The position numbers and the translations under genes were made by a program. From Oceanospirillaceae bacterium (GTDB taxonomy: Bacteria > Pseudomonadota > Gammaproteobacteria > Pseudomonadales > Balneatricaceae): a stretch of DNA of 64,000 nt. Below the pieces are notes generated by a model that was not told the origin of the DNA, did not search any database, and was given only the letters and a program-made list of their open reading frames with translations. Shown piece after piece: positions 19,011 through 34,978 of the stretch (positions are counted from its first letter, which is position 1; every line of letters starts with the position of its first letter). Location of the stretch: assembly GCA_029938085.1 (NCBI GenBank), contig JAPYOS010000002.1, forward strand, positions 276,420-340,419. The letters are read 5' to 3'.

Positions 19011-21104
19011 TTAGGCTTGATTAGTAATCGCGTCAGCAATATTCTGAGGCGCTTCTGAATAGCATTCAAATTCCATGGAGTAGCTGGCACGGCCCTGCGT
19101 GGCAGAACGCACGTCAGTAGCATAACCAAACATTTCACCCAATGGCACTTGTGCATTGATGACTTTGCCCGCAGAGCTGTCATCCATACCCAGTACGATA
19201 CCACGACGACGGTTCAGGTCTCCCATCACGTCTCCCATGTTTTCTTCTGGGGTTACCACTTCAACCTTCATTACTGGCTCTAGCAAACACGGGTCTGCTA
19301 ATTGAGCGAACTTCTTCAAACATTGAGAAGCGGCAATTTTAAAGGCCATTTCGTTAGAATCAACGTCGTGGAAGGAACCGTCATATAAACGGGCTTTAAG
19401 GCCCAACAGAGGATAACCAGCAATAACGCCGTTTTTCATCTGCTCTTCAATTCCTTTTTGTATGGCTGGGATGTATTCACGAGGAATAGCACCACCCACG
19501 ATTTCGTTAATGAACTCTAAACCTTCGTCATCGGAAGGGCTAAACTCAATAACCACGTGGCCATACTGACCGCGACCACCAGACTGACGCACAAACTTAT
19601 GGTTGGCATCAACGGTAGCGCGAATCTTTTCACGGTAGGCCACACGTGGCTTACCAATGTTGGCTTCAACACTAAATTCGCGGCGCATACGATCAACGAT
19701 GATATCAAGGTGTAATTCACCCATACCGGCGATGATGGTTTGGCCTGTTTCTTCGTCGGTTTTCACGCGGAAAGACGGGTCTTCCTGAGCGAGCTTACCA
19801 AGTGCAACACCCATTTTCTCTTGGTCGGCTACAGAGCGCGGCTCTACAGCAACGGAGATTACAGGTTCGGGGAATTCCATCCGCTCGAGAACAATTTTAT
19901 TGTCCACAGCACAAAGAGTATCACCGGTAGTCACGTCTTTAAGACCAATGGCGGCAGCAATGTCACCAGCACGTACTTCTTTAATCTCTTCGCGGTCGTT
20001 TGCGTGCATTTGCACCATACGTCCCACACGTTCACGTTTCTCTTTAACCGAGTTATAAACGTGGTCGCCAGATTTCAATACGCCTGAGTAGACTCGCATA
20101 AAGGTTAGGGTACCCACAAATGGGTCCGTAGCGATCTTAAATGCCAAGGCAGCAAACGGAGCTTCGTCACTGGCTTCACGAACTGCCAATGTGCCTTTGC
20201 CGTCGTCTAACGTGCCTTCAATAGCTTTTACTTCAATTGGCGAGGGCATGTACTCAACCACAGAGTCCAATACCGCTTGTACACCCTTGTTCTTAAATGC
20301 AGAACCTGCATGTACTAGCACAATATCGTTGGCTAACGTACGTGCACGCAAACCGGCTTTAACGTCCTCAGTAGATAGGTCGCCTTCTTCAAGGTACTTT
20401 TCCATCAAATCGTCATTGGCTTCAGCCGCGGCTTCAACTAGCTGTTCGTGGAATTCGTCGGCCTGGTCTTGCATATCAGCAGGAATATCTTCCAGCTCAT
20501 AGGTCATCCCTTGGTCTTCTTCGTTCCACATAATGGCTTTCATACGCACAAGGTCGATCACGCCCTTGAATTCGTCTTCGGCACCAATGGCTAGATGAAT
20601 CGGCACAGCATTGGCACCAAGGCGTTCCTTAAGTTGCTCAACCACCATTAGGAAGTCGGCACCTGCTCGGTCCATCTTGTTGACAAATACCATGCGCGGT
20701 ACGCCGTACTTGTTGGCTTGACGCCATACGGTTTCTGTTTGCGGCTGAACGCCGGAAGATCCGCATAATACCACCACCGCACCATCCAACACCCGCAAAG
20801 AACGTTCAACTTCAATGGTGAAGTCGACGTGCCCTGGAGTGTCGATAATGTTGATACGGTGATCATCGAACTGTTTGCTCATGCCTTTCCAAAAACAGGT
20901 AGTCGCCGCCGATGTGATGGTGATACCGCGTTCTTGTTCCTGTTCCATCCAATCCATTGTGGCTGCACCATCGTGCACCTCACCGATTTTATGGGACAGG
21001 CCAGTGTAAAACAAAACCCGCTCGGTAGTCGTGGTTTTACCCGCATCTACGTGAGCGACGATACCGATATTACGGTATCGATCTATTGGAGTCTTACGAG
21101 CCAT
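19011..21104 (-). CDS. fusA: Elongation factor G (str-operon copy)
   Basis: EF-G catalyses translocation and, with RRF, ribosome recycling. The 697-residue product has the P-loop [22 protein letters not shown] and NKMDR, and all five domains with the family length. It lies between rpsG and tuf, the canonical place, and is the likely housekeeping factor. A diverged second EF-G is encoded divergently from rpsL. Confidence 0.97.
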   Translation of the reverse strand: MARKTPIDRYRNIGIVAHVDAGKTTTTERVLFYTGLSHKIGEVHDGAATMDWMEQEQERGITITSAATTCFWKGMSKQFDDHRINIIDTPGHVDFTIEVERSLRVLDGAVVVLCGSSGVQPQTETVWRQANKYGVPRMVFVNKMDRAGADFLMVVEQLKERLGANAVPIHLAIGAEDEFKGVIDLVRMKAIMWNEEDQGMTYELEDIPADMQDQADEFHEQLVEAAAEANDDLMEKYLEEGDLSTEDVKAGLRARTLANDIVLVHAGSAFKNKGVQAVLDSVVEYMPSPIEVKAIEGTLDDGKGTLAVREASDEAPFAALAFKIATDPFVGTLTFMRVYSGVLKSGDHVYNSVKEKRERVGRMVQMHANDREEIKEVRAGDIAAAIGLKDVTTGDTLCAVDNKIVLERMEFPEPVISVAVEPRSVADQEKMGVALGKLAQEDPSFRVKTDEETGQTIIAGMGELHLDIIVDRMRREFSVEANIGKPRVAYREKIRATVDANHKFVRQSGGRGQYGHVVIEFSPSDDEGLEFINEIVGGAIPREYIPAIQKGIEEQMKNGVIAGYPLLGLKARLYDGSFHDVDSNEMAFKIAASQCLKKFAQLADPCLLEPVMKVEVVTPEENMGDVMGDLNRRRGIVLGMDDSSAGKVINAQVPLGEMFGYATDVRSATQGRASYSMEFECYSEAPQNIADAITNQA

Positions 21105-21133
21105 GACAGTTCTCTCTATTCTCTTACGTCTGC

Positions 21134-21604
21134 TTAGAAGCGGAAGTGAGAGAAGGCCTTGTTAGCTTCAGCCATACGGTGAACGTCTTCACGCTTCTTA
21201 ACCGCAGCACCTTTGCCTTCAGCAGCGTCTAAAATCTCACCAGCAAGACGCAAAGCCATAGACTTTTCGCCACGCTTGCGTGAGTAGTCTACCAACCAGC
21301 GCATAGCTAGGGCAGAACGACGTGCAGGACGTACTTCAACTGGAACTTGGTAAGTCGCACCACCAACACGGCGAGATTTAACTTCGACCATTGGTTGGAT
21401 AGCTTCTAACGCTGCTTCAAATACTTCTAGTGGATCGCCGCCTTTACGCTCAACGATTTTGTCTAGAGCACCGTAAACGATACGTTCTGCGACGGATTTT
21501 TTACCCGAGATCATGACATGGTTCATGAACTTGGCTAGGGTAACGTTGCCAAACTTTGGATCTGGCAGGATATCGCGTTTGGCGACAACTCTTCTTCTTG
21601 GCAT
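21134..21604 (-). CDS. rpsG: 30S ribosomal protein S7
   Basis: S7 nucleates head assembly and is the str-operon autoregulator in E. coli. The 156-residue product starts [20 protein letters not shown], the family start; an ATG four codons earlier is not used by homologs. It contains [17 protein letters not shown] 203-nt structured spacer separates it from rpsL. Confidence 0.97.
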   Translation of the reverse strand: MPRRRVVAKRDILPDPKFGNVTLAKFMNHVMISGKKSVAERIVYGALDKIVERKGGDPLEVFEAALEAIQPMVEVKSRRVGGATYQVPVEVRPARRSALAMRWLVDYSRKRGEKSMALRLAGEILDAAEGKGAAVKKREDVHRMAEANKAFSHFRF

Positions 21605-21807
21605 GATGGGCCTCAAATATACTTCAGGTTATGTTCAGGAATTAACACTCATAATTAAGTGCTTACCTGGCCTTACTCTTATCGGTTCTCGATAAGCCTC
21701 ATGGCCAGCTGCTAAAAAGCAGGCTGGCTAACAATAACAACCAAGGCTGTTATTGCCCGTCCTAGCTGATTGTTGTTATTAACAACGATCAGCTAAGGAA
21801 AGTTTCA
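21605..21807 (-). promoter_or_regulatory. Structured rpsL-rpsG intercistronic region (possible S7 target)
   Basis: Several stems are visible. Reading from rpsL, a 14-bp stem with one G-T pair is formed by 21764-21777 and 21781-21794. CAATAACA/TGTTATTG (about 21732-21755) follows, then GGCCAGC-TGC/GCAGGCTGGC with one bulge (about 21704-21730), then CTTATCG/CGATAAG (about 21678-21696). In E. coli S7 represses its own translation by binding the rpsL-rpsG spacer, so a regulatory role is plausible. The fold here is not one I can match to that site. Confidence 0.55.
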
Positions 21808-22224
<417 letters not shown>

Positions 22225-22296
22225 CTATTTGCTAGCACCGCCGAAAATACCCAAAAATACACAGGACTATATTTGCCTGCCAATTTCGGGCGGTGA

Positions 22297-22326
22297 ATTA
22301 TATTCGCTTTAATAGATTAGCGTCAA
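22297..22326 (-). promoter_or_regulatory. str-operon promoter
   Basis: TTGACG (22321-22326) and a perfect TATAAT (22297-22302) on the minus strand are 18 bp apart and followed by CACCGCCCG, a GC-rich discriminator. It produces a leader of about 108 nt before rpsL. The 336-bp gap up to the plus-strand EF-G gene otherwise contains only a possible TACAAT -10 for that gene at 22473-22478. Confidence 0.8.
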
Positions 22327-22518
22327 GCAAGGCAGCAGTCATTTTGCTCTTCAATACAAGAAAAAGGCACTTTTTACCTCTCATCTATACCTGGTTTAGA
22401 AAAAACATCCAAAAAGGCCACAATGACCTCGCTTTTTAGCCGTTTTTATTCGATATCCACAATGCTTTCCTGTACAATGCGCCGACGTTTTTTAGACTGT
22501 AATGAACCTGGAGCCCAC

Positions 22519-24606
22519 ATGGCTGACTTAAACTTGTACCGAAATATTGGTATTTTTGCTCACGTAGATGCGGGCAAAACCACCACCACAGAACGAATTC
22601 TAAAGCTTACGGGCAAGATCCATAAGACAGGTGAAGTTCACGATGGCGAATCCACCACAGACTTCATGGAACAGGAAGCCGAGCGCGGCATAACCATCCA
22701 GTCTGCAGCGACCACGTGTTTCTGGAAAGACCACCGCATGAACATCATCGACACACCTGGACACGTAGACTTCACTGTAGAAGTATACCGTTCACTTAAG
22801 GTACTCGACGGCGGTGTTGGCGTATTCTGTGGTTCTGGCGGCGTAGAGCCTCAGTCAGAAACCAACTGGCGCTATGCTAACGAATCTGAAGTAGCGCGTA
22901 TTATCTTGGTTAACAAGATGGACCGTATGGGCGCAGACTTCCTACGAGTTGTTGATCAAGTAGAAAACGTACTTGCAGCTAACCCACTAGTAATGACGCT
23001 GCCAATTGGCGCTGAAGAAAACTTTGTAGGCGTTGTAGACGTACTAACCAAGCAAGCCCATATCTGGGATGATAGTGGCTTACCAGAGAACTTTGAAGTT
23101 TCCGACGTTCCAGAAGACATGGTCGACCTAGTAGACGAGTACTACGAGAAGCTTGTTGAAACTGCTCTAGAGCAAGACGACGACCTAATGGAAGCCTACC
23201 TAGAAGGCGATGCACCTTCAATGGCCGATATCAAGCGCTGCATCCGTAAGGGTACCATCGCACTAGACTTCTTCCCAACATATTGTGGTTCTGCGTTTAA
23301 GAACAAAGGCGTTCAGTTAATTCTAGACGCGGTAATCGACTACCTACCAAGCCCAACGGAAGTTGACCCACAGCCTTTGACAGACAAAGAAACTGGCGAA
23401 GCTAATGGTGAGTTTGCCGTTGTAGCTACCGACGAGCCACTACGCGCTCTAGCCTTTAAGATTATGGACGACCGTTACGGCGCCCTAACCTTCGTACGCA
23501 TCTACTCTGGCACCCTGAAAAAGGGCGACACCATTCTTAACTCATACACGGGCAAAAGCGAACGTGTAGGTCGTATGGTAGAAATGCACGCCGATGAACG
23601 TACTGAGCTTAGCTCTGCACAAGCGGGCGACATCATCGCTATCGTAGGCATGAAGAACGTACAAACGGGCCACACTTTGTGTGATCCTAAGCACGAATGT
23701 ACGCTTGAGCCAATGATCTTCCCAGAACCAGTAATCTCCATCTCGGTAACCCCTAAAGATAAGACCTCTACTGAGAAGATGGGTATTGCCATTGGCAAGA
23801 TGGTTGCAGAAGATCCTTCGTTCATCGTTGAAACAGACGAAGATTCAGGCGAAACCATCCTTAAAGGCATGGGCGAACTTCACCTAGACATCAAAGTAGA
23901 CATCCTTAAGCGTACATACGGAGTAGATTTGCTTGTAGGCCAACCACAGGTTGCATACCGCGAGACAATCACTACTAAGCTAGAAGACAGCTACACGCAC
24001 AAGAAGCAGTCTGGTGGTTCTGGTCAGTTTGGTAAGATCGACTACATTGTTACTCCAGGCGAAACCGGTTCTGGCTTCATCTTTAAGTCTTCTGTAGTTG
24101 GCGGTAACGTGCCTAAGGAATACTTCCCAGCCATCGAAAAAGGCTTCAAGATGATGATGGAAGAAGGCCCATTGGCTGGCTTCCCGCTTCTAGACGTAGA
24201 AATCGAGTTGGTAGACGGCGGATTCCACGCCGTTGACTCCTCGGCTATCGCCTTTGAAATCGCTGCTAAAGGCGCTTACCGTCAATCCATGCCTAAGGCT
24301 GGCCCTCAGTTACTAGAGCCCATTATGAAGGTAGACGTGTACACTCCAGACGATCACGTAGGTGACGTTATCGGTGACTTAAACCGTCGTCGTGGCATGA
24401 TCAACGACCAAGAAGCTGGTGTTACTGGTGTTCGCATCAAGGCTAACGTACCGCTTTCTGAAATGTTTGGTTACATTGGCCACTTGCGCACCATGACTTC
24501 TGGCCGCGGTCAGTTCTCAATGGAATTTGCTCACTACATGCCTTGCCCTAACAGCGTTGCTGAAAAAGTAATCGCTGAAGAGAAAGAAAAGCGCGCTGCA
24601 AAGTAA
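22519..24606 (+). CDS. fusB: Second elongation factor G (EF-G2 / FusB-like)
   Basis: The 695-residue product has a complete EF-G layout: P-loop [27 protein letters not shown], and domains II to V ending [14 protein letters not shown]. It is clearly diverged from the str-operon EF-G; for example [16 protein letters not shown] replaces [16 protein letters not shown]. Paralogous EF-Gs in Vibrio and Pseudomonas relatives split or duplicate elongation and recycling roles. The start [11 protein letters not shown] has GGAG 6 nt upstream; an in-frame ATG 32 codons earlier lies in the promoter region. It is transcribed away from rpsL. Confidence 0.92.
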   Translation: MADLNLYRNIGIFAHVDAGKTTTTERILKLTGKIHKTGEVHDGESTTDFMEQEAERGITIQSAATTCFWKDHRMNIIDTPGHVDFTVEVYRSLKVLDGGVGVFCGSGGVEPQSETNWRYANESEVARIILVNKMDRMGADFLRVVDQVENVLAANPLVMTLPIGAEENFVGVVDVLTKQAHIWDDSGLPENFEVSDVPEDMVDLVDEYYEKLVETALEQDDDLMEAYLEGDAPSMADIKRCIRKGTIALDFFPTYCGSAFKNKGVQLILDAVIDYLPSPTEVDPQPLTDKETGEANGEFAVVATDEPLRALAFKIMDDRYGALTFVRIYSGTLKKGDTILNSYTGKSERVGRMVEMHADERTELSSAQAGDIIAIVGMKNVQTGHTLCDPKHECTLEPMIFPEPVISISVTPKDKTSTEKMGIAIGKMVAEDPSFIVETDEDSGETILKGMGELHLDIKVDILKRTYGVDLLVGQPQVAYRETITTKLEDSYTHKKQSGGSGQFGKIDYIVTPGETGSGFIFKSSVVGGNVPKEYFPAIEKGFKMMMEEGPLAGFPLLDVEIELVDGGFHAVDSSAIAFEIAAKGAYRQSMPKAGPQLLEPIMKVDVYTPDDHVGDVIGDLNRRRGMINDQEAGVTGVRIKANVPLSEMFGYIGHLRTMTSGRGQFSMEFAHYMPCPNSVAEKVIAEEKEKRAAK

Positions 24607-24622
24607 GCACTTTTCCTCCAAT

Positions 24623-24661
24623 AAAAAACCCCGCACTGGCTTAGCCAGTGCGGGGTTTTTT
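24623..24661 (+). terminator. Rho-independent terminator after EF-G2
   Basis: An 18-bp perfect stem (24623-24640 with 24644-24661) with a TTA loop ends in T6 and begins 17 nt after the EF-G2 stop. It is one of the strongest terminators in the window, and is symmetric enough to act in both directions. Confidence 0.95.
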
Positions 24662-24689
24662 ATTGCCTGGTATTTTATTCAACAACCGC

Positions 24690-24850
24690 GTCATACCCGC
24701 TTCTCAGCACCTCCCACCATGTCATACCGGCGCATGCCGGTATCTCAGCAACTCCCGCCATGTCTTACCGGCGTAGGCCGGTATCTCAGGCGAGCGGTGG
24801 AGATCCTGAATCAAGTTCAGGATGACCAGCCCGAGGGTTCAGGATGACCA
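24690..24850. repeat. REP-type repeat cluster between EF-G2 and the channel gene
   Basis: Units are GTCATACCGGCGCATGCCGG plus TATCT at 24721-24745, GTCTTACCGGCGTAGGCCGG plus TATCT at 24762-24786, and AGATCCTGAA...TTCAGGATGAC at 24801-24826, followed by partial units. The cluster fills the convergent gap. The spacing is irregular and the units are palindromic, so it is not a CRISPR array. Confidence 0.8.
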
Positions 24851-24879
24851 GTCTCAGACTAGATGAGTTTTTTATCTGC

Positions 24880-25674
24880 CTACTTGCGCAGCAACGCCTT
24901 TATTTCTGCCAGTTCTTGTTTGAGGTCGTCTAAGGTTACGTCACCATTTGCAATGGCTTCTGCCTCTCGCTCTTTGCTGTGTTCGTTTTCCATCACGTTC
25001 ACCACGATACCAATCACCATATTCAAAAAAGCGAATGTGGTGAGGAAAATAAAGCTCAAGAAATAGACCCAGGCATAGCCATAAACCTCCATCACTTCAT
25101 ACATGACGTCGGTCCAATCCTCAAACGTCATCACCCTAAATAAGGTAAGCATAGAAATAGAAATATCCTGCCATAACGAAGGGTTAATCTCGGCAAAGAA
25201 CGAGGCACCCACGGCAGCATAGATGTAAAAGATGATAAACATCAGCAGAATAACATAACCTAATTGGGGCATGGCCTTAAGTAGCGAGTTAAGCAACAAG
25301 CGTAACTCCGGCACAATGGAGACCATACGCAGCACCCTAAAAATGCGAATTAGGCGGCCAATTAAAGCCAGCTCACTGTCTTCTACCGGAATCAGGCTCA
25401 CCACCACAATAATGGTGTCGAACAGGTTCCATGGGTTATTAAAAAAGCGCCATTTACGGGGCTCACCCATAAACCTAAAGCTAATTTCCAGTAAAAAGAA
25501 AACCGTAATAGCTATGTCTAACCAGCCTACCAGCACCATGAAGGTGGGTGAAATGGAGTAAGTTTTAGCACCGATGACTAAAGCCGAAAGCAATATCACT
25601 GACACCACCGTCAGCTCAAATAGCTTATTGGCCCGTAGGCTATACAAACCAGTTTGGAGGGAATCGTAACGCAT
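24880..25674 (-). CDS. Single-domain voltage-gated cation channel (BacNav family, Cav-like filter)
   Basis: The 264-residue product has six hydrophobic segments of the tetrameric bacterial channel family. S4 carries R107, R110, R113 and R116 at three-residue spacing. The pore loop reads TFEDWTD at residues 183-189. Sodium-selective relatives have TLESWSM at this place, while the calcium-selective engineered CavAb has TLDDWSD. The acidic D186 and D189 therefore predict calcium permeability, by inference. After S6 (about 203-228) a heptad-like helix DDLKQELAEIKALLRK fits the C-terminal coiled coil. It lies between rpoC and the second EF-G. Confidence 0.9.
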   Translation of the reverse strand: MRYDSLQTGLYSLRANKLFELTVVSVILLSALVIGAKTYSISPTFMVLVGWLDIAITVFFLLEISFRFMGEPRKWRFFNNPWNLFDTIIVVVSLIPVEDSELALIGRLIRIFRVLRMVSIVPELRLLLNSLLKAMPQLGYVILLMFIIFYIYAAVGASFFAEINPSLWQDISISMLTLFRVMTFEDWTDVMYEVMEVYGYAWVYFLSFIFLTTFAFLNMVIGIVVNVMENEHSKEREAEAIANGDVTLDDLKQELAEIKALLRK

Positions 25675-25756
25675 GAGCGAACACCTGAGTTATCACAATG
25701 GCAAAGCCGCTAAGTTTAACATAGGTCTACCGGTCCAATACAAAACCTCAGGCACA

Positions 25757-25783
25757 AAAAAGCCCGAGCTAGTCGGGCTTTTT
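25757..25783 (-). terminator. Rho-independent terminator of the rpoBC operon
   Basis: AAAAAGCCCGA (25757-25767) pairs with TCGGGCTTTTT (25773-25783) around a 5-nt loop. It ends in a T5 to T6 run on the minus strand, about 105 nt after the rpoC stop. Confidence 0.9.
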
Positions 25784-25811
25784 GAGTACGTCAGTACGTT
25801 GGTTTCTAGCC

Positions 25812-25868
25812 GTCATTCTGGCGCAGGCCAGAATCTTGCTAGGAGATCCCGGCCTGCGCCGGGATGAC
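25812..25868. repeat. REP-type pair downstream of rpoC
   Basis: Two units lie between the rpoC stop and its terminator: GTCATTCTGGCGCAGGCCAG plus AATCT at 25812-25836, and AGATCCCGGCCTGCGCCGGG plus ATGAC at 25844-25868. The second is nearly the inverted form of the first, so the pair can form a large cruciform or stem in the rpoC 3' transcript. Confidence 0.8.
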
Positions 25869-25887
25869 GTGAGAAGCGCCAGTCAGC

Positions 25888-30117
<4,230 letters not shown>

Positions 30118-30137
30118 TGCCTATTCCTCTTAACCTG

Positions 30138-33100
30138 CTACTGGTCCGTTTCCAATTCCATATCGATACCTAGAGAACGAATCTCCTTAACCAATACGTT
30201 GAAGGACTCAGGCATACCTGGTTCCATACGGTGATCACCATCAACGATGTTCTTGTACATCTTAGTACGGCCGTTAACGTCATCCGACTTAACCGTAAGC
30301 ATTTCCTGCAAGGTGTACGCTGCGCCGTATGCTTCTAGGGCCCACACTTCCATTTCACCAAATCGCTGACCACCAAACTGAGCTTTACCGCCCAATGGCT
30401 GCTGTGTCACAAGACTATAAGAACCGGTAGAACGAGCGTGCATCTTGTCGTCAACCAAGTGGTTCAACTTCAACATGTACATGTAGCCTACGGTTACCGG
30501 ACGGTCAAACTTGTCGCCAGTACGGCCGTCGTATAACCAAGTTTGGCCAGAACGATCTAAGCCAGCAAGCTCTAACAAACGCTTAATTTCGTTTTCTTCG
30601 GCACCGTCAAACACAGGTGTTGCTAAAGGCACACCGGCTTTTAAGTTTTTGGCCAATACCAGAATTTCATCATCGGTGAAACTCTTAAGATCTTCTTGGC
30701 GATAACACTTATCATCGTTATAGATTTGATCTAAGAAAACACGGATTTCTTTGATGGACTTGGCACGTTCTAGCATCATCATTTCTTCGATGCGCTCGCC
30801 TAAACCTTTGGCAGCCATACCCATGTGGGTTTCTAGGATCTGACCAACGTTCATACGCGATGGTACACCAAGCGGGTTAAGCACGATGTCTACAGTCTTG
30901 CCAAATTCGTCATAAGGCATGTCTTCAACTGGCATGATTACAGAGATTACACCCTTGTTACCATGACGGCCGGCCATCTTATCGCCTGGCTGAATACGAC
31001 GCTTAACGGCAACGTAAACCTTAACGATCTTCAACACACCTGGTGCCAAATCGTCGCCTGTTTGCAGCTTCTTCTTCTTGTCTTCGTACTTCGCGTCAAG
31101 ATCGGCACGAGTTTGCTCTAAAGACTGCTGAGCTAATTCTAGCTGCTGCTGAAGCGAGTCGTCTGCCATACGTAGCTTGAACCAATCGGCTTGGTCAACT
31201 TCAGCGAGGTTCTCAACAGTCAGCTTATCGCCTTTATTGAAACCAGCGCCGCCGTTAACTGCATTACCAATTAAGGCTGCAGACAAACGCTCAAAGGTGG
31301 CCGATTCTACAATGCGGAAACGGTCGTTGAGGTCTTTACGCTCTTGATCCAACTGCATTTGCTCAATAGCAACGGCACGCTGATCTTTATCAACACCATC
31401 ACGGGTGAACACTTGCACGTTAATTACAGTACCTTTGGTACCGGTCTTCACGCGTAGTGACGTGTCTTTAACGTCTGAGGCTTTCTCACCAAAGATGGCA
31501 CGTAGTAGCTTTTCTTCTGGTGTGAGCTGAGTTTCACCTTTAGGTGTAACCTTACCGACCAAAATGTCGCCTGGGCCAACTTCTGCACCAATGTGCACAA
31601 TGCCAGACTCGTCCAACTTACCTAGCGCGCTTTCGCCCACGTTAGGGATGTCAGAAGTAATTTCTTCGCTGCCTAACTTAGTATCACGCGCCACACAAGT
31701 CAGTTCCTGAATGTGAATCGTGGTGAAACGGTCTTCTTTAACAACGTTCTCAGAGATCAAGATCGAGTCTTCGAAGTTGTAACCATTCCAAGGCATAAAG
31801 GCGATACGCATGTTTTGGCCAAGGGCCAATTCACCCAGGTCCACAGAAGGGCCGTCGGCTAATACGTCGCCACGCTCGACTACGTCACCTAAGTTAACGA
31901 TAGAGCGCTGGTTAATACAGGTGTTCTGGTTTGAACGGGTATACTTAGTCAGGTTGTAGATATCCACACCTGCGTCACCCACTTCTGTTTCTGAATCATG
32001 GGCTTTAACTACCACACGAGTCGCATCCACAGATTCGATCACACCACCACGGGTAGCCACAACACATACACCAGAGTTCTGAGCTACGTGACGCTCCATG
32101 CCGGTACCCACTAGAGGCTTTTGCGCCTGTAGTGTGGGCACAGCTTGACGCTGCATGTTCGAGCCCATCAAGGCACGGTTAGCATCGTCGTGCTCAAGGA
32201 ATGGAATCAATGATGCCGCCACAGAAACCACCTGACGTGGTGACACGTCCATGTAGCCCACGTTGTTTGGTGCCATCAAAGTAAATTCGTTTTCGTGACG
32301 TACCGTTACTAGGTCTTCAGAAAGCTTGTTCTTGGCATCAACCTTGGCGTTGGCCTGGGCGATAATGTGTGAGCTTTCTTCGATAGCAGACAAGTATTCA
32401 ATTTCGTCGGTCACTTTGCCGGCTACAACTTTACGATAAGGCGTCTCTAAGAAACCGTAATCGTTAGTCCGAGCATAGGTCGACAACGAGTTAATCAAAC
32501 CGATGTTTGGACCTTCCGGTGTTTCAATAGGACAAACACGACCGTAGTGGGTTGGGTGTACGTCACGTACTTCAAAACCAGCACGTTCACGGGTCAAACC
32601 ACCAGGTCCTAAAGCAGACACACGACGTTTGTGCGTAACTTCAGAAAGCGGGTTGTTTTGGTCCATAAACTGAGACAATTGGCTGGAACCAAAAAATTCT
32701 TTAATGGCAGCAGAAACAGGCTTAGCGTTGATCAAATCCTGCGGCATCAAGCCATCGGATTCAGCCATACTTAGGCGCTCTTTAACCGCACGCTCTACAC
32801 GTACTAGGCCAACACGGAACTGATTTTCTGCCATCTCGCCTACAGAACGTACACGTCGGTTACCCAAGTGGTCAATGTCGTCGACAATGCCCTTACCGTT
32901 ACGGATAGAGATAAGCGTTTGCATTACTGCAACGATATCTTCATCGTTAAGTACGCCAGCGCCAGTAGTTTCACTACGGCCCAAACGGCGGTTAAACTTC
33001 ATACGGCCAACGGCAGAAAGGTCATAACGCTCGCTCGTGAAGAACAAGTTGTTAAATAAGTTTTCTGCAGACTCTTTGGTTGGTGGCTCGCCAGGACGCA

Positions 33101-34223
33101 TCATGCGGTAAATTTCCACCAATGCTTCTAGCTGAGTACGGGTCGGGTCAGCGGTCAGTGTGTCTGACATGAATGGACCACAATCCAAATCGTTGCTATA
33201 AATCAACGGTAAAGCAGTGACACCGGCTTCGCGTAGGGCAACCAATAACTCTTGCGTGACTTCTGTATTACAGTCACAAATCAACTCGCCAGTGGCTGGG
33301 TTGATTTGATCCATAGCAATTTTCTTGCCGACTAGGTAGTCTTCTGGAATTTGTAGCTGTTCAAGGCCAATCTTTTCCATGTTCTTGATGTGGCGAGCCG
33401 TAATACGGCGGCCTTCTTCTACCAGCACTTTGCCTTTTTGGTCAACAATGTCGAAGGTGGCTGTTTCGCCACGTAAACGGCTAGGCACCAAAGTCATGGT
33501 GAAGCCTTCTTCGGTGATGGTTACATCAACATTGTCGAAGAAGGTTTGTACGATTTGCTCAGTGGTGTAACCCAAAGAACGTAATAGAATCGATGCAGGT
33601 AACTTACGACGACGGTCGATACGCACATAAAGCATGTCTTTTGGATCAAACTCAAAGTCCAACCAAGAACCACGGTATGGAATAACACGCGCGTTATACA
33701 ATAATTTGCCAGAGCTATGGGTCTTGCCCTTGTCATGGTCAAAGAATACACCCGGTGAGCGGTGTAGCTGAGAAACGATAACTCGCTCGGTGCCGTTAAC
33801 AACAAAGGTACCGTTGTCTGTCATCAAAGGCATTTCGCCCATGTAGACTTCTTGTTCCTTGATGTCTTTAATCGCCTTCGCTTTGGAATCACGATCATAA
33901 ATAACGAGGCGTACTTTAACGCGCAGCGGCGCGGCGTAAGTTACACCTCGTAACTGACATTCTTTAACGTCAAAAACAGGTACGCCAAGCTTATAGCTAA
34001 CGTACTCTAACGACGCATTGCCAGAAAAAGAGACAATGGGAAAAACAGATTCAAAAGCAGCATGAAGGCCGATGTCATTACGTTGGTCAAAGCCATGACC
34101 TGATCGTAAAAACTTGCGGTAGGAGTCGATCTGGATGGCCAACAGATAAGGCACATCCATCACCGGAGGCAGCTTGCCGAAATCCTTGCGGATACGTTTT
34201 TTCTCAGTGTATGAGTAAGGCAT
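30138..34223 (-). CDS. rpoB: RNA polymerase beta subunit
   Basis: The 1361-residue product starts [22 protein letters not shown] lies about 6 nt before this ATG, whereas an in-frame codon 17 residues earlier is not supported by homology. The rifampicin cluster [20 protein letters not shown] / [13 protein letters not shown] is wild type. The C-terminal [21 protein letters not shown] is intact. Confidence 0.98.
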   Translation of the reverse strand: MPYSYTEKKRIRKDFGKLPPVMDVPYLLAIQIDSYRKFLRSGHGFDQRNDIGLHAAFESVFPIVSFSGNASLEYVSYKLGVPVFDVKECQLRGVTYAAPLRVKVRLVIYDRDSKAKAIKDIKEQEVYMGEMPLMTDNGTFVVNGTERVIVSQLHRSPGVFFDHDKGKTHSSGKLLYNARVIPYRGSWLDFEFDPKDMLYVRIDRRRKLPASILLRSLGYTTEQIVQTFFDNVDVTITEEGFTMTLVPSRLRGETATFDIVDQKGKVLVEEGRRITARHIKNMEKIGLEQLQIPEDYLVGKKIAMDQINPATGELICDCNTEVTQELLVALREAGVTALPLIYSNDLDCGPFMSDTLTADPTRTQLEALVEIYRMMRPGEPPTKESAENLFNNLFFTSERYDLSAVGRMKFNRRLGRSETTGAGVLNDEDIVAVMQTLISIRNGKGIVDDIDHLGNRRVRSVGEMAENQFRVGLVRVERAVKERLSMAESDGLMPQDLINAKPVSAAIKEFFGSSQLSQFMDQNNPLSEVTHKRRVSALGPGGLTRERAGFEVRDVHPTHYGRVCPIETPEGPNIGLINSLSTYARTNDYGFLETPYRKVVAGKVTDEIEYLSAIEESSHIIAQANAKVDAKNKLSEDLVTVRHENEFTLMAPNNVGYMDVSPRQVVSVAASLIPFLEHDDANRALMGSNMQRQAVPTLQAQKPLVGTGMERHVAQNSGVCVVATRGGVIESVDATRVVVKAHDSETEVGDAGVDIYNLTKYTRSNQNTCINQRSIVNLGDVVERGDVLADGPSVDLGELALGQNMRIAFMPWNGYNFEDSILISENVVKEDRFTTIHIQELTCVARDTKLGSEEITSDIPNVGESALGKLDESGIVHIGAEVGPGDILVGKVTPKGETQLTPEEKLLRAIFGEKASDVKDTSLRVKTGTKGTVINVQVFTRDGVDKDQRAVAIEQMQLDQERKDLNDRFRIVESATFERLSAALIGNAVNGGAGFNKGDKLTVENLAEVDQADWFKLRMADDSLQQQLELAQQSLEQTRADLDAKYEDKKKKLQTGDDLAPGVLKIVKVYVAVKRRIQPGDKMAGRHGNKGVISVIMPVEDMPYDEFGKTVDIVLNPLGVPSRMNVGQILETHMGMAAKGLGERIEEMMMLERAKSIKEIRVFLDQIYNDDKCYRQEDLKSFTDDEILVLAKNLKAGVPLATPVFDGAEENEIKRLLELAGLDRSGQTWLYDGRTGDKFDRPVTVGYMYMLKLNHLVDDKMHARSTGSYSLVTQQPLGGKAQFGGQRFGEMEVWALEAYGAAYTLQEMLTVKSDDVNGRTKMYKNIVDGDHRMEPGMPESFNVLVKEIRSLGIDMELETDQ

Positions 34224-34363
34224 CAAAAATCCCCGATTTGGGTCTGTATTCAGACCGTTAAATTGGTCGGACAAATGTCCAAATATACTTATTTCGCCCT
34301 AAGCGACGGGGGCATACACCCCGCAAAACGGTACTGGTAAAGTGATTTAAGCACTTCAATCCA

Positions 34364-34441
34364 GCCTTTTTCGGTTATAAAACGCGGCTAAAAAAAGCCT
34401 TCGCTATAGAACCGAAAAAGGCCGGTGGCAAATATGCCACC
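34364..34441 (-). promoter_or_regulatory. rplL-rpoB attenuator / RNase processing region
   Basis: A 13-bp perfect stem joins 34364-34376 (GCCTTTTTCGGTT) to 34410-34422, with GGCT/AGCC pairing within its loop. A second stem GGTGGCA/TGCCACC (34424-34430 with 34435-34441) lies on its rplL side. In E. coli the rplL-rpoB gap holds an attenuator and an RNase III site that set the ribosome-to-polymerase ratio, and this 290-nt gap is in the same place. No gene is visible in it. Confidence 0.65.
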
Positions 34442-34513
34442 AGCCGTGTGCAGTCAAACCTATATTTCCGTAAGGAAGCATAGGCTCAAGCAAGCACATC
34501 TCAAAGAGATGGC

Positions 34514-34888
34514 TTACTTGATTTCTGCAGTAGCGCCAGCTGCTTCTAGTTCAGCTTTAAGGGCTTCAGCGTCTTCTTTAGAGATGCCTTCCTTAACAGC
34601 TGCTGGAGCAGACTCAACTAGGCCTTTAGCTTCTTTCAAGCCAAGTCCAGTTGCGCCACGTACAGCCTTAATAGCTGCTACTTTCTTTTCGCCTGCAGAA
34701 GTTAGAATTACGTCGAATTCTGTTTGCTCTTCTGCTGCACCGCCAGCGTCGCCGCCAGCTGCTGGGCCAGCTGCTGCAACTGCAGCAGTTACACCGAACT
34801 TCTCTTCCATAGCGGAGATAAGTTCAACCACATCCATTACAGACATGTCGGCAACGGCATTGATGATATCGTCTTTAGTGATAGACAT
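34514..34888 (-). CDS. rplL: 50S ribosomal protein L7/L12
   Basis: This stalk protein recruits translational GTPases. The 124-residue product starts [19 protein letters not shown]. It has the alanine/glycine hinge around residues 40-55 and the C-domain [24 protein letters not shown] block (here [10 protein letters not shown]). I chose this start by homology over an ATG 13 codons earlier. Confidence 0.97.
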   Translation of the reverse strand: MSITKDDIINAVADMSVMDVVELISAMEEKFGVTAAVAAAGPAAGGDAGGAAEEQTEFDVILTSAGEKKVAAIKAVRGATGLGLKEAKGLVESAPAAVKEGISKEDAEALKAELEAAGATAEIK

Positions 34889-34978
34889 AACAATTCCTAC
34901 TCTTTTGTAAGACCCATAATGGGTCATCAGTTCATGCGTAAAGTCGGTTTAAATCCGGCCAAAATAGGCCTAATGGAT

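Noticed and set aside
24690..24850. Possible CRISPR array
   Set aside because: The repeats are palindromic REP units with irregular spacing, no uniform spacers and no cas genes.
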